A DNA stretch of 64,000 bases, taken from assembly GCA_963764805.1 (NCBI GenBank), contig CAVXUB010000003.1, forward strand, positions 496,001-560,000, written 5' to 3'. This document shows positions 1 through 9,052 of the stretch, piece by piece; within the stretch, counting starts at the first letter, position 1, and every line of letters starts with the position of its first letter. This DNA comes from CAVXUB01 sp963764805. GTDB lineage: Bacteria; Actinomycetota; Acidimicrobiia; Acidimicrobiales; Bog-793. The notes beneath the pieces were generated by a model. The model was not told where the DNA came from. It was given only the letters and a program-made list of their open reading frames with translations, and ran no database searches. Made by a program: the position numbers and the translations under genes.

Positions 1-129
1 CTGGTGCGGGCGCTCTCGGGAAGGGTCGTTGTGCTCGACTTCGGGCGTGTCATCGCCGAGGGATCGCTGGCCGACGTGTTGGCCGATGGGGCGGTCATCC
101 GCTCCTATCTCGGGGAGGCCGCGAGTTGA
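1..129 (+). CDS. livG: LivG-type ABC transporter ATP-binding protein, C-terminal end (partial)
   Basis: Only the last 42 codons are in the window, in frame from base 1 to a TGA at 127-129. The visible tail (RVVVLDFGRVIAEG, then a helix ending YLGEAAS) is the usual end of a branched-chain amino acid ABC ATPase: the D-loop-distal strand 'VLDFGRVIAEG' and a short C-terminal helix. The LivF-type gene follows with a 4-base overlap (TTGA), which supports a liv operon. Assignment to LivG rather than another ABC ATPase rests mainly on that neighbour. Confidence 0.75.
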   Translation: MVRALSGRVVVLDFGRVIAEGSLADVLADGAVIRSYLGEAAS

Positions 130-917
130 CGGCCACCGGGGGCAACGCGCCTCGAGGCAGCGTGTCCGAGGGAGGCGACCTCCACAGCGGAGGACCGGTC
201 CCGATCCTCGAGCTGTCACACGTGTACGCCTCCTACGGGCGGTTCAAGGCCTTGTTCGACATCTCTCTCACCGTGCTGCCGGGGTCGGTGGTCGCCCTCG
301 TCGGACCGAACGGCGCCGGCAAGACGACGATCGCCCGGGTCTGCACGGGACTGGTCCCCGTGACCGCCGGGAGCATCGTGGTGGGAGGGACCGACGTGAC
401 CGGCTGGGCGCCATGGCGAATAGCCCGGCTCGGTGTCGTCCACGCGCCCGAGGGCCGCTCGGTGTTCGCCACCTTGAACGTGGAGGACAACCTCCTGATG
501 AGCTTCCGCAGCGGGAGCGGGAGGAAGGAGGCCGCCGAGACCCTCGCCGTCACCTACGAGAGGTTCCCGAAGTTGGCCGAGCGCCGCAGGCAGCTCGCCG
601 GCACGCTGTCCGGCGGCGAGCAGCGCATCCTGACGCTCGCCCGGGTACTGGCGCGACCGCCGCGGATGCTCGTAGTAGACGAGCTGTCGCTCGGCTTGGC
701 GCCGAAGATCGTCGACGAGGTCTTCGCCGCCCTTCGGCAGATCAGTGAGGCAGGGACGGCGATCCTGGTCGTCGAGCAGCAGATCCCGCGTGCGCTGCAA
801 CTGGCACAGCAGGTGGCGATCCTCCGCAAGGGCCGGATCGTGCACTCCGGTCCGGTTGCCGAGCTGGGCGACCTGGCCGAGTCGGTACTGCCGACAAGGG
901 CCGCGACCGAGGGCTGA
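126..917 (+). CDS. livF: branched-chain amino acid ABC transporter ATP-binding protein (LivF-like)
   Basis: This 263-residue cytoplasmic ATPase energises a branched-chain amino acid or related amide uptake system. It shows Walker A GPNGAGKT (about residue 60), a LivF-typical PEGR segment after the Q-loop region (VVHAPEGRSVF), the signature LSGGEQR, Walker B MLVVDELSLGLAP, and VVEQ in the H-loop position, as usual in LivF. The start is TTG at 126, overlapping the upstream stop. The first ~25 residues are a low-complexity extension before the conserved PILELSHVYASYG, so a later start is possible. It is the last gene of the operon; the next gene is convergent. Confidence 0.88.
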   Translation: MTATGGNAPRGSVSEGGDLHSGGPVPILELSHVYASYGRFKALFDISLTVLPGSVVALVGPNGAGKTTIARVCTGLVPVTAGSIVVGGTDVTGWAPWRIARLGVVHAPEGRSVFATLNVEDNLLMSFRSGSGRKEAAETLAVTYERFPKLAERRRQLAGTLSGGEQRILTLARVLARPPRMLVVDELSLGLAPKIVDEVFAALRQISEAGTAILVVEQQIPRALQLAQQVAILRKGRIVHSGPVAELGDLAESVLPTRAATEG

Positions 918-979
918 CCGTCGGCCGCGGAGGTCCGGCTCAGCGACGCGCAGCAGCCCGTAGCTCAGCGGCGCTTGGC

Positions 980-1513
980 TCAGCAGCCCTTGGCGCCCGG
1001 TATGACGAGGCCGAGCAGGCCGCATATCGTCGCCTTGGCGACGAGCCAGTGGCCACCGCTGTAGAGGGCCCAGCCCGTGAACGGCTGCGACAGCAAGGGC
1101 TTGCCGGATTTGCCGGTCACCTGGTAGCTGACCGAGGCACAGGGGCTCGTCAGCTGTTCGGCGCCGCACTTGCTGCCCCGGTAGAGCTTGACCGAGAGCA
1201 CCTTGGCACCGACGGCCTGCTTGGCGAGCGAAGTCTTCAGTGCCGACTGGAACAGGCCCTTCAGCTGTTGGCCGTTCTGCACGACAGCCAGCTTCGGCGC
1301 GATGGCCGGATCGGCGAGGTCGAAGAGCGTGGAGTAGGCGGCGTCGACCTCGGCCGCCGATTGCTGCTGCGACGGGATTGCCGTGGAGACAGTGGTGGAG
1401 GTGGTGGACGAGCTCCCGCTCGGGGAGGACCCGCAGGCCGCCAGCAGCAGACCGGCCGTCATCGTCACCGCGATCAGCCTGCGCTTCGTGCCCCGTCCGA
1501 TTGCTCTGTCCAT
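980..1513 (-). CDS. secreted lipoprotein, possibly MTB12-like
   Basis: The 177-residue product begins MDRAIGRGTKRR, followed by a hydrophobic stretch and the lipobox LLLAAC (Cys about residue 22), then a Ser/Thr-rich linker and a ~130-residue globular domain. It is predicted to be an outer-leaflet lipoprotein. The domain pattern (FDLADPA near the start, then ASVSYQVTGKSGKPL, GWALYSGGHWLVAKATIC near the end) resembles the mycobacterial MTB12 low-molecular-weight antigen domain. That resemblance is my inference from memory. A GTG start at 1537 is possible but less likely. Convergent with livF, divergent from the next gene. Confidence 0.7.
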   Translation of the reverse strand: MDRAIGRGTKRRLIAVTMTAGLLLAACGSSPSGSSSTTSTTVSTAIPSQQQSAAEVDAAYSTLFDLADPAIAPKLAVVQNGQQLKGLFQSALKTSLAKQAVGAKVLSVKLYRGSKCGAEQLTSPCASVSYQVTGKSGKPLLSQPFTGWALYSGGHWLVAKATICGLLGLVIPGAKGC

Positions 1514-1628
1514 GCCGACGAATCTATGCCCGGCCACCGCTTGCCGACCACGGCGGATCCGAGCCCGTCCCGTAAGGGGACCGGAGCCTGTTCCGGATGG
1601 CAGGCGCAGGACCTAGATTGGGAGGCGC

Positions 1629-2171
1629 GTGAAGATCTACACCCGCAAGGGAGACGACGGGACTACCGGCCTGCTCTACGGGGGTCGCGTTCGCAAGGAC
1701 AGCGATCAGATCGAGCTGAACGGGGCAGTCGACGAGGCGCAGTGCGCGCTCGGTCTGGCGAGAGCGTGGACGGCGAGAGGTGACGAGCTCGACCGCCTCG
1801 TCGTCAAGCTGGAGGGCGACCTGTGGGTGTTGATGGCCGAGGTGGCGACCGCTCCCGAGAACCGTCGCAAGCTCGTGGCCGGCAAGAGCCTCGTGACCGA
1901 GGAGATGGTGAGGTTCCTCGAGGAGCTGATCGACTCGCTCGAGGCGCGCTACGAGATGCCTACCGAGTTCGTGATCCCCGGCAGCAATCCGGTCTCAGCC
2001 GCGCTCGACGTGGCGCGCACCGTGGTGAGGCGCGCCGAGCGGCTGGCGTCCTCGCTCGGATGGCCCGAGGATTCGCAAGTGATGCCCTACCTCAATAGGT
2101 TGTCCGACGCCTGCTGGGCGCTGGCCAGATGGCAGGAGGACGAGCACCTGCTCTCACGAGCCACGCGCTGA
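1629..2171 (+). CDS. cob(I)alamin adenosyltransferase, PduO type
   Basis: The enzyme transfers the adenosyl group of ATP to cob(I)alamin to make coenzyme B12. The 180-residue sequence begins MKIYTRKGDDGTTGLLYGG, the PduO-family ATP-binding N-terminus, and carries the typical FVIPGSNPVSAALDVARTVVRRAER and YLNRLSDACWALAR helices, with the conserved R-E-R-type core. Length is normal for the family. It starts with GTG right after GGGAGG (short 3-base spacer). Stand-alone gene upstream of pepA. Confidence 0.9.
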   Translation: MKIYTRKGDDGTTGLLYGGRVRKDSDQIELNGAVDEAQCALGLARAWTARGDELDRLVVKLEGDLWVLMAEVATAPENRRKLVAGKSLVTEEMVRFLEELIDSLEARYEMPTEFVIPGSNPVSAALDVARTVVRRAERLASSLGWPEDSQVMPYLNRLSDACWALARWQEDEHLLSRATR

Positions 2172-2290
2172 ACGGGCGCAGGCGGCTGAGCGCAGGACCC
2201 TCGAGACCGCACGAGCAAGACTGCACGAGCAACACGCACGGGCAACACGCACGAGCAAGACGAAACAGGATCGACGAGAAGGAACCCGAG

Positions 2291-3799
2291 ATGCTCAACG
2301 AGATCACGCCCGCCACCGCTCTCCCCGACGGGCTGGACGCCGCAGGCGTCCTCGTGTTCGACGGCGGTGAAGAAGCGCCTCCCGTCAGCGAGGAGGAGGC
2401 AGCGCATTGGCGCAGGCGAGGCTTCAAGGCCAAGGCAGCCGAGACGCTCGTCCTCGACGCCGGTGAAGGCCGGTTGCAGGTCCTGGTCGGAGGCGGCGCC
2501 CGTTCGGCGTGCACCACCGACTCCGTCCGGCGCGCCGGCGGCGCGTTCCTCCGGGCGGTCGCCGATTGCGACTCGGCCGCGTTCGACCTGCGAGGAGTCG
2601 GAGCAGCCGGCATCCCGGCGGCGCAGGCGGCTCAGGCGTTTGCGGAGGGGGTGATGTTGGCGCAGCATCGTTTCGGGAGGTACAAGGCATCGCACGAGCC
2701 GGTGCAGCTGCAGTCGCTGACCCTGGTGGTCGACGACGCCGAGGAGGCGGGGCGTGCAGTGAGGCGGGGCGCGGTCGTGGCCAGAGCCGTCAACCTCGCC
2801 AGGGACCTGATCAACGAGCCGCCGACGTCGATGACCCCCACACGGATGGCCGAGGTGGCACGCGATGTCGCCGAGAAGGGGCGCCTCGAGATCACCGTCC
2901 TCGACGAGGATGCGATCGTCGCCGAGAGGCTCGGTGGCTTGCTCGGCGTGGCGCGTGGATCGGCCGAGCCGCCGCGCCTCGTGAAGCTGGAGTACGTGCC
3001 CGATCCCGCGGTAGCCGCGGCGGCAGGCGACCGGTTGCCGACCGTCGTCCTCGTGGGCAAGGGCATCACCTTCGACTCGGGCGGCCTCTCGCTGAAGACG
3101 GCGGACGGGATGACGACGATGAAGACCGACATGAGCGGCGCCGCGGCCGTGATCGCCACCCTCGGTGCGTGCGACGAGCTCGACGTACCGGTGCGGGTCG
3201 TGGGAATCGCACCGATCACCGAGAACATGCCGGGGGGCAGGGCGACCAAGCCCGGCGATGTCCTCACCATCCGCAACGGCAAGACGATCGAGGTCCTCAA
3301 CACCGACGCCGAGGGGCGGCTGGTGCTTGCCGACGGGCTCTGCCTGGCATGCGAGGAGGAGCCGGACGCGATCGTCGACCTGGCGACGCTCACAGGCGCC
3401 TGCGTCGTCGCGCTCGGGCGCGAGATTGCCGGCTTGATCGGCAACGACGAGAGCCTGGTGAAGCAAGTCGGCGAGGCGTCGACGCGCGCCGGCGAGTCGC
3501 TCTGGCACCTCCCGCTTCCCGACGAGTACCGCAAGCACATCGACTCGGAGATCGCGGACATGAAGAACATCGGGTCGCCCGGGCAGGCGGGCGCGCTGGC
3601 GGCGGCGCTGCTGCTGGCAGAGTTCGTCGACGGCAAGCCCTGGGTGCACCTCGACATAGCCGGCCCCGCCCGCTCCGAGGAGGAGAGGGACTACCTGCAC
3701 AAGGGTGGGACGGGCTTCGGCGTGAGGACCCTGATCGAGCTCGTCTCGACCTTCCGCCCGCCGATGCGCCATTCTGCTCCGGCGCCGGCCCGCACCTGA
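2291..3799 (+). CDS. pepA: leucyl aminopeptidase (M17 family)
   Basis: Two-metal M17 aminopeptidase of 502 residues that removes N-terminal residues from peptides in the cytosol. The C-terminal catalytic domain shows the family hallmarks GKGITFDSGGLSLK, KTDMSGAAAV and NTDAEGRLVLADGL, containing the Lys/Asp/Glu metal ligands and the catalytic Arg. The ATG at 2291 gives the normal length; the frame stays open upstream but no homology is expected there. The ~120 bases between the previous stop and this start are low-complexity (repeated 'cacgagcaa' units). Confidence 0.93.
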   Translation: MLNEITPATALPDGLDAAGVLVFDGGEEAPPVSEEEAAHWRRRGFKAKAAETLVLDAGEGRLQVLVGGGARSACTTDSVRRAGGAFLRAVADCDSAAFDLRGVGAAGIPAAQAAQAFAEGVMLAQHRFGRYKASHEPVQLQSLTLVVDDAEEAGRAVRRGAVVARAVNLARDLINEPPTSMTPTRMAEVARDVAEKGRLEITVLDEDAIVAERLGGLLGVARGSAEPPRLVKLEYVPDPAVAAAAGDRLPTVVLVGKGITFDSGGLSLKTADGMTTMKTDMSGAAAVIATLGACDELDVPVRVVGIAPITENMPGGRATKPGDVLTIRNGKTIEVLNTDAEGRLVLADGLCLACEEEPDAIVDLATLTGACVVALGREIAGLIGNDESLVKQVGEASTRAGESLWHLPLPDEYRKHIDSEIADMKNIGSPGQAGALAAALLLAEFVDGKPWVHLDIAGPARSEEERDYLHKGGTGFGVRTLIELVSTFRPPMRHSAPAPART

Positions 3800-3818
3800 T
3801 CGACACGGGGGGATCGAC

Positions 3819-4667
3819 TTGAGCGCAACCAGTGGGGCGGCCCGCGGCGGAGCAGGTGGCAGGACCCGGGTGGTGCCTCCGGCCGCGCCAGCCCGCTCGT
3901 CGAGGTCGGCGTCGAGGTCGGCGGCGCGCCCGCCGCGTACCCTCGCCTTCGACGTCGGCGGGACGGGGCTGAAGGCGTCCGTGCTCGACGCAGAAGGCAA
4001 GATGCTGGCCGATCGCGTGCGGGTGCCGACGACTTATCCCTGCCCGCCGTCGACGATGGTCGAGAAGCTCGTGGCCCTCGCTGCCCCGTTGCCGGCGTTC
4101 GACCGCGTCTCGGTCGGCTTCCCTGGCGTGGTGCGAGAGGGCCGGATCCTCACGGCACCTCATTTCGTCACAGCCAAGGGCCCCGGCAGTCCGATCTCGA
4201 ACGACCTACTGTCGGAATGGGCCAACTTCGACATGAAGCGGGCGCTCGAGACCGCCCTCGGCAAGCCCGTTCGCATCGCCAACGACGCCGATCTGCAGGG
4301 CCTGGACGTCATAGCGGGGGAGGGTTTGGAGCTCGTTGTCACCCTCGGCACCGGAGTCGGGACGGGACTCTTCCTGAACGGCAAGCTGGCGCCGCATCTG
4401 GAGCTAGCTCATCACCCGTTTCGCAAGGGCGAGACGTACAACGAGCAGATCGGCGACGCGGCGTTGAAGAGGATCGGCAACTCGAAGTGGCGCAAGCGTG
4501 TCGCCGAGGCGCTCGACAACTTCCGCCGGCTCCTCAATTTCGACCGCCTCTACCTCGGCGGCGGCAACTCGCGCCTGATGGCCGGTCACGTGGAAGACGA
4601 TGTCGTGATCGTCGACAACCTGGCCGGCATCCTCGGCGGGATCAAGCTGTGGGAGGACGCTCCCTGA
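3819..4667 (+). CDS. ppgK: polyphosphate glucokinase (ROK family)
   Basis: It phosphorylates glucose using polyphosphate and/or ATP. The 282-residue protein has the ROK phosphate-binding segment FDVGGTGLKASVLD (about residue 43), the second phosphate motif TLGTGVGTGLFLNG, and the HLELAHHPFRKGETYNEQ region characteristic of the actinobacterial polyphosphate glucokinases. A ~35-residue Ala/Arg/Ser-rich N-terminal extension precedes the domain, so a start later than TTG 3819 cannot be excluded. It sits 19 bases after pepA and overlaps the following acyltransferase. Confidence 0.88.
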   Translation: MSATSGAARGGAGGRTRVVPPAAPARSSRSASRSAARPPRTLAFDVGGTGLKASVLDAEGKMLADRVRVPTTYPCPPSTMVEKLVALAAPLPAFDRVSVGFPGVVREGRILTAPHFVTAKGPGSPISNDLLSEWANFDMKRALETALGKPVRIANDADLQGLDVIAGEGLELVVTLGTGVGTGLFLNGKLAPHLELAHHPFRKGETYNEQIGDAALKRIGNSKWRKRVAEALDNFRRLLNFDRLYLGGGNSRLMAGHVEDDVVIVDNLAGILGGIKLWEDAP

Positions 4668-6649
4668 ATCTTGCAGTCGAGAGCGCGGGGCAGCCGCCGG
4701 GCGCCGCGAGCACGGCCGGGACCTCTCGCGGTCGTGGTCGCTCGCTGATCCCCGAGGTCCCGGCGCTCGACGGCCTGCGGGGGATCGCCATCGCCCTCGT
4801 GCTCGTCTACCACGGCGGCTTCGGCTGGTCGAAGGGCGGCTTCCTCGGCGTAGAGGTGTTCTTCGTCCTCTCCGGCTTCCTGATCACCTCCCTGCTGGTC
4901 GGCGAGTGGCGGTCGACCGGGAGGATCAGGCTCGGGCACTTCTTCGAGCGACGTGCGCGGCGGCTTCTTCCCGCGCTGTTCCTCCTGTTGCTCGCCATCG
5001 GCTTGTACGCCGAGCTGATCGCGCCAGCCGGCTCGGGGGCCGCGATCCGCGGCGACGGCTTGGCGACGCTGTTCTACGTCGCAAACTGGCACCAGATGTT
5101 CGCCGACCAGGGCTACTTCACCCTCACCGCTTCGGCCATTTCGACACCATTGCTTCATACGTGGTCTCTGGCGATCGAGGAGCAGTTCTACATCGTGTGG
5201 CCGTTGCTGGTTCTGGTCCTCCTGCGGTGGCGGCGATCGCCGAGGATGGTGGCAGCGGTCAGCGCGGTCCTCGCAGCGGCCTCGGCCGTCGAGATGGCGC
5301 TCCTCGCAGACCCGCCCGCCTACAGCCGCGTGTACTACGGCACAGACACGAGAGCGCAAGCGTTGCTGATCGGTGCCGCATTGGGCGCCATCTGGGTCGG
5401 CGGTCGGCCGCTCGCCGGGAGGATCTCGACACGGTCGGGGACCGTGCTCGGCGCCGCCGGGCTGGCGGTGGTCGGCTGGGCCACGTTCGCCATCGGCTAC
5501 CAGGACGGCTGGCTCTACAGGGGCGGCTTTCTCGCCATCGACCTGGCGGTGGCAGGGGTGATCGCGGCGGCCACCCTGGTCCGGTCCCCGCTCATCAGCG
5601 GGATCTTGTCGGTTCCCCCCCTGCGGGCGCTCGGCCGCATCTCCTACGGCCTTTACCTCTGGCACTACCCGATCTTCCTGGCGCTGACGCGCACCAGCCT
5701 CACCGGCAGCGGACTGTTCGCTGTGCAGGTGGCTGTGAGCCTTGCCGCCGCAACGGTCTCCTTCTACGTGATCGAGCAGCCTGTGAGACGTGGCCGTCTG
5801 CTGACGTCCGCCCGTCTCGTGGCGGGTGCCCCAGCGGCGGCATTAGCCGTCGCCGCCTCGCTCCTCGTCTCGACCTCGGTGGGAGCCGCCGCCGCTCCCG
5901 GTGCGCCGAGCCTCGCCAAGGCCATGCAGGCGCCGCCCCCGCCCGCCAAGGGCATCCGCGTCCTGCTCGCCGGCGACTCCATCGCGCTGACTCTGGGCTT
6001 CGGGCTCGCAGCCGAGGAGCGTCACTACGGGGTGACGATGTGGGACGTCGGCATGCTCGGGTGCAGCTACGACTCGGCCGGCGAGCTCGAGTACCTCGAC
6101 TACCGGACCGACGAGCAAAGCAATTGCAGGAATGCCGTCCAAACCTGGTCGGCTGATGCGGCGAAGTTCCACGTGCAAGCGGTCGTGGTGGAGATGGGCT
6201 ACTGGGATGCGGCCGATCGGACGTTCGACGGCGGATGGACCAGTGTCGGATCGGCGCTGTTTGATTCCTACCTCCAGTCACAGGTCGAGCATCTCATCCG
6301 GGTACTCGGAGCCGGCGGGGCAGCGGTCTTGTTGCTCACAGTCCCCGGCACCGACTCCGGATCGCAGCCGGACGGGCAGCCATTGCCCTACGACCTTGTC
6401 GCCCGGCACCAAGAGGTGAATGCTGTGCTCGCCCGTGCGGTCGCACGCTTCCCGGGTCGGGCATGGCTGGTCGACATCAACCCGGTGGTCTCGCCGGGGG
6501 GACGTTTCGTGTCGTCGGTCGGCGGCAAGACCATCCGGTACGACGGCGTTCACTTCACGACGCCGGGGGGCGAGATGCTGGCGCCATTGGTGTTCACCGC
6601 GGTCCGACGGATCGTCTGCGGCGCCTCGCCAGGGGCCGCCGGCTGCTGA
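4649..6649 (+). CDS. membrane acyltransferase 3 (OafA/YrhL type) with C-terminal SGNH domain
   Basis: Probable O-acetyltransferase that modifies a cell-surface glycan. Residues ~30-380 form the ten-helix acyltransferase-3 domain (ALDGLRGIAIALVLVYHGG, FFVLSGFLITSLL, LHTWSLAIEEQFYIVWP, YGLYLWHYPIF). After a further membrane span, an extracytoplasmic SGNH-hydrolase-like domain follows, with GDSIALTLG at ~441 and DGVHFT at ~632. The start is uncertain: GTG 4649 is the only conventional in-frame candidate, but CTG 4664 sits 8 bases after a perfect GGGAGG (4650-4655) and overlaps the ppgK stop as CTGA. Next in line after ppgK on the same strand. Confidence 0.88.
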   Translation: MGGRSLNLAVESAGQPPGAASTAGTSRGRGRSLIPEVPALDGLRGIAIALVLVYHGGFGWSKGGFLGVEVFFVLSGFLITSLLVGEWRSTGRIRLGHFFERRARRLLPALFLLLLAIGLYAELIAPAGSGAAIRGDGLATLFYVANWHQMFADQGYFTLTASAISTPLLHTWSLAIEEQFYIVWPLLVLVLLRWRRSPRMVAAVSAVLAAASAVEMALLADPPAYSRVYYGTDTRAQALLIGAALGAIWVGGRPLAGRISTRSGTVLGAAGLAVVGWATFAIGYQDGWLYRGGFLAIDLAVAGVIAAATLVRSPLISGILSVPPLRALGRISYGLYLWHYPIFLALTRTSLTGSGLFAVQVAVSLAAATVSFYVIEQPVRRGRLLTSARLVAGAPAAALAVAASLLVSTSVGAAAAPGAPSLAKAMQAPPPPAKGIRVLLAGDSIALTLGFGLAAEERHYGVTMWDVGMLGCSYDSAGELEYLDYRTDEQSNCRNAVQTWSADAAKFHVQAVVVEMGYWDAADRTFDGGWTSVGSALFDSYLQSQVEHLIRVLGAGGAAVLLLTVPGTDSGSQPDGQPLPYDLVARHQEVNAVLARAVARFPGRAWLVDINPVVSPGGRFVSSVGGKTIRYDGVHFTTPGGEMLAPLVFTAVRRIVCGASPGAAGC

Positions 6650-6677
6650 GTGACGGTCGGACGTTCCGAGCGGCCGG

Positions 6678-7315
6678 TCAGCGCCCTCCAGGGCTCCCGA
6701 AGCCACCGCCACCGTTGTCACGGTCCTCGCCTCGCTCGCCCTCGGGCCGGTCCCCGTCTCCGAGCCAGCTCGGCGACTGCTCGAGCAGGAAGCGGCTCAC
6801 GGCCAGAGAGCGGTCGAAGACGTCGCACAAGCAGCTCCTCGCCGGCGAGGACCCGCGCCAGCGAGACCCGCTGGCGGGCTACGATGGTGAGGCGGCGGAC
6901 CGGGGGATCGGTGACCGAGCCGAACGAGTCGGTGGCCGAGATCTCGAGCGGGAGCTCGAGCCCCACCGATCCCGGCCAGGTCGATGGCGAGCCGGAGCAG
7001 GTCCGGGCCCGTCGGGAGCGGCGGCACGCCCCAGTTGAAGGTCAGCGGGAAGTGGAACTTGTCTGCCGGGTCGGCGTCCTCGGGCAGCGCGACGACGGCG
7101 TCCTCGAAGTCGAGGAGCACCCGAGGGTCGACCTCGAGGGCGAGGTGCAGGTCGATCGGGCCGCCGCAGCCCTCCTCGGGGTGCAGGTCGACCTCCCAGA
7201 ACTGGCGCAGCGAGTACGTCTCGACGAAGTGCCGCTCGTCGTGCACGTGGAAGCCGTGATCCACGGCATGGTCCTTGAGCTCTGCCACATACCCAGCGAC
7301 GTCGATGACTGCCAT
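6678..7315 (-). CDS. conserved hypothetical protein, frame disrupted twice
   Basis: The reading frame starts MAVIDVAGYVAELKDH (ATG 7315) and contains FNWGVPPLPTGPDLLRLAIDL. It then needs one base removed near 6971-6973 (a GGG run on the coding strand) to continue as SVGLELPLEISATDSFG, and another near 6826-6832 to reach DVFDRSLAVSRFLLEQ and a stop at 6678. With both corrections it encodes ~211 residues without internal stops, so the protein sequence itself looks conserved. I do not recognise the family. It is divergently transcribed from the IMPase-like gene, 16 bases apart. Confidence 0.55.
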
Positions 7316-7331
7316 CGGAGGGCCAGCCTGT

Positions 7332-8191
7332 ATGGGCGTCGGCGTCGTACGACCTGACGCTGCGATAGCGTCGCTCGCCAGCGGACGATCGATCGAGCTC
7401 CTCGACGTGCTCTGCACGAGGCGGCTGACGGCGGTCGCCGACTGCACTCGGTCAGGCCTGGGCGACTGGGGGCTTGGCAGGGACCCGGCCCGGCCAGTAC
7501 CGCTCCGACCTGGCGCCGACGAGGCCGCCGTCGCGGTGCTCAGGAGGCGGGCCTCGGGCGTGCTGTCCGAGGAGTCGGGCGTTCACGACGGCGAGCCGAG
7601 CGGCCCTCGCTCGCCGTGGTCGATCCCGTCGACGGTTCGACCAACGCATCTCGGGGCCTGCCGTGGTACGGCACGAGCATCTGCGTCGCTCGACGAGGAC
7701 GGACCCCGGGTCGCCGCGCTCGTGGTCAACCAGGCAAGCGGCGTCCGCTACGAGGCGGTGCGCGGGGGCGGGGCCAGACGGGACGGGCAGGCGATCCGGC
7801 CGTCGGCGTGCGACGGCGCTCGAGCGGGCGGTCGTCGGCCTCTCCGGGTACCCGCGGCGCTACCTCGGTTGGGGCCAGTTCCGGGCGCTCGGGGCCGCCG
7901 CGCTCGACCTGTGCGCCGTCGCCGACGGGACGCTGCGACGCCTACGTGGACTGCAGCGGCCGGGCGCTGCCCGAGTCGCTGCACGGCGGCTATCCGGAGG
8001 ATGCCGGCGCTCACGGAGCCTGGGACTACATGGCGGCTCTGCTGGTCTGCCAGGAGGCCGGGGCGACCATTGTCGACGTCCTCGGCCGCGATCTCGTGAC
8101 GCGGGACCCCGCTTCGCGGAGGATCCCGCTCGCCGCCGGCACCCGTCAGTTGGCCGACGAGCTGTGGGAGGCACGGCTGGGGAACGCCTGA
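7332..8191 (+). pseudogene. inositol monophosphatase-family phosphatase, broken by about six frameshifts
   Basis: Reading the three forward frames in turn yields one continuous IMPase-like protein of ~285 residues. Its parts are DWGL and AGTRPGQYRSDLA, then VLSEESG (first metal site), VVDPVDGSTN (the DPxDGST metal motif), WDYMAALLVCQEAGATIVD and a tail ending ARLGNA at 8191. Frame changes lie near 7470, 7515, 7595, 7687, 7820 and 7935. No stop codons interrupt the composite and the motifs are intact, so this may be a working gene with consensus errors rather than a true pseudogene. The ATG at 7332 is a weak start call. Likely substrate: a sugar or inositol phosphate. Confidence 0.65.
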
Positions 8192-8249
8192 GTGTGGTGA
8201 GGGGGCCGCTGCCGGCTGCCGGCGGGGAGCGCAGGTAGCGTGTCTGCCA

Positions 8250-9020
8250 ATGGACGAGGGAGTGGCGGGCAGTGCCGGCGGCGAGGAGCCGGAGGGAGGC
8301 GACAGCCGGGCGGCGCTCGAACTGCTGCTCCGCGTGCAGGACCACGATCTCGAGATCGACCGCCTGCGTCACCGCAGGGAGTACCTTCCCGAGCGCGCAC
8401 GCCTCGCCGAGATCCGCTCGGCCGTCAACGCACTCGACAAGCGTGCGGCCGTCCTGCGGGCAGAGCGGAGCGGTCCGGGTGCGCGCCAGGGCGAGTTGGA
8501 GGCCGAGATACGGGCCGCAACCGATCGCATCGGGCTCATCGACCTCCGCCTCTACAACGCGCAAGGTCTCGCCTATCGGGACCAGCAGGCGATGATGGAT
8601 GAAGTCGCCCACCTGAAAAAGCGCATCACCTCGCTGGAAGACGAAGAGCTCGAGGTGATGGAGGCGCTCGAACCGCTCGACGCAGAGCTGGCGACGATCA
8701 CCGTCGAGCGGGCGGCGCTCGTGGCCGAAGGTGATTCGTTGGCGCGGGTCATCGGCGAGCTGTCGGCAGATCTAGATCGGCAGGCTGAACAGGTGCAGGC
8801 GGAGCGCGAGAGCCTGGCGCCCGGGTTGCCGTCGGATCTGAGCAGTCGGTACGAGAGGTTGCGGGCAAAGCTCGGCGGCATCGGTGCCGCACGGCTCGAG
8901 CACGGCGCCTGCGGAGGGTGCCATCTCGACCTCTCGGCGATGGAGCTCGACCGGATCAGGCAGCTGCCGGCGGGAACCTTGGTCCAGTGCGAGCACTGCG
9001 GCCGGATCCTCGTGCCCTGA
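8250..9020 (+). CDS. coiled-coil protein with C4-type zinc ribbon (DUF164/CT398 family)
   Basis: 256 residues: a long charged antiparallel coiled coil (about 20-195) followed by a zinc ribbon with CGGCH and CEHCGRIL near the C-terminus. The architecture matches the widespread bacterial CT398-like family, whose role is not firmly established; some members are linked to flagella or nucleic-acid handling in other phyla. Length is normal. Start ATG 8250; 58 bases after the IMPase-like gene on the same strand. Confidence 0.85.
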   Translation: MDEGVAGSAGGEEPEGGDSRAALELLLRVQDHDLEIDRLRHRREYLPERARLAEIRSAVNALDKRAAVLRAERSGPGARQGELEAEIRAATDRIGLIDLRLYNAQGLAYRDQQAMMDEVAHLKKRITSLEDEELEVMEALEPLDAELATITVERAALVAEGDSLARVIGELSADLDRQAEQVQAERESLAPGLPSDLSSRYERLRAKLGGIGAARLEHGACGGCHLDLSAMELDRIRQLPAGTLVQCEHCGRILVP

Positions 9021-9052
9021 ACGGGTCGTTCTGGGGCGCTGAGCCTGTACGC

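Noticed and set aside
1537..1629. B12 riboswitch before the cobalamin adenosyltransferase
   Set aside because: The 115-base gap has no B12-box-like sequence and is too short for a cobalamin aptamer.
2087..4000. Very long open frame antisense to pepA
   Set aside because: GC-rich codon bias keeps antisense frames open; the sense strand has clear M17 motifs. The same applies to long antisense frames opposite relaxase, P450, glpK, kinase and membrane genes.
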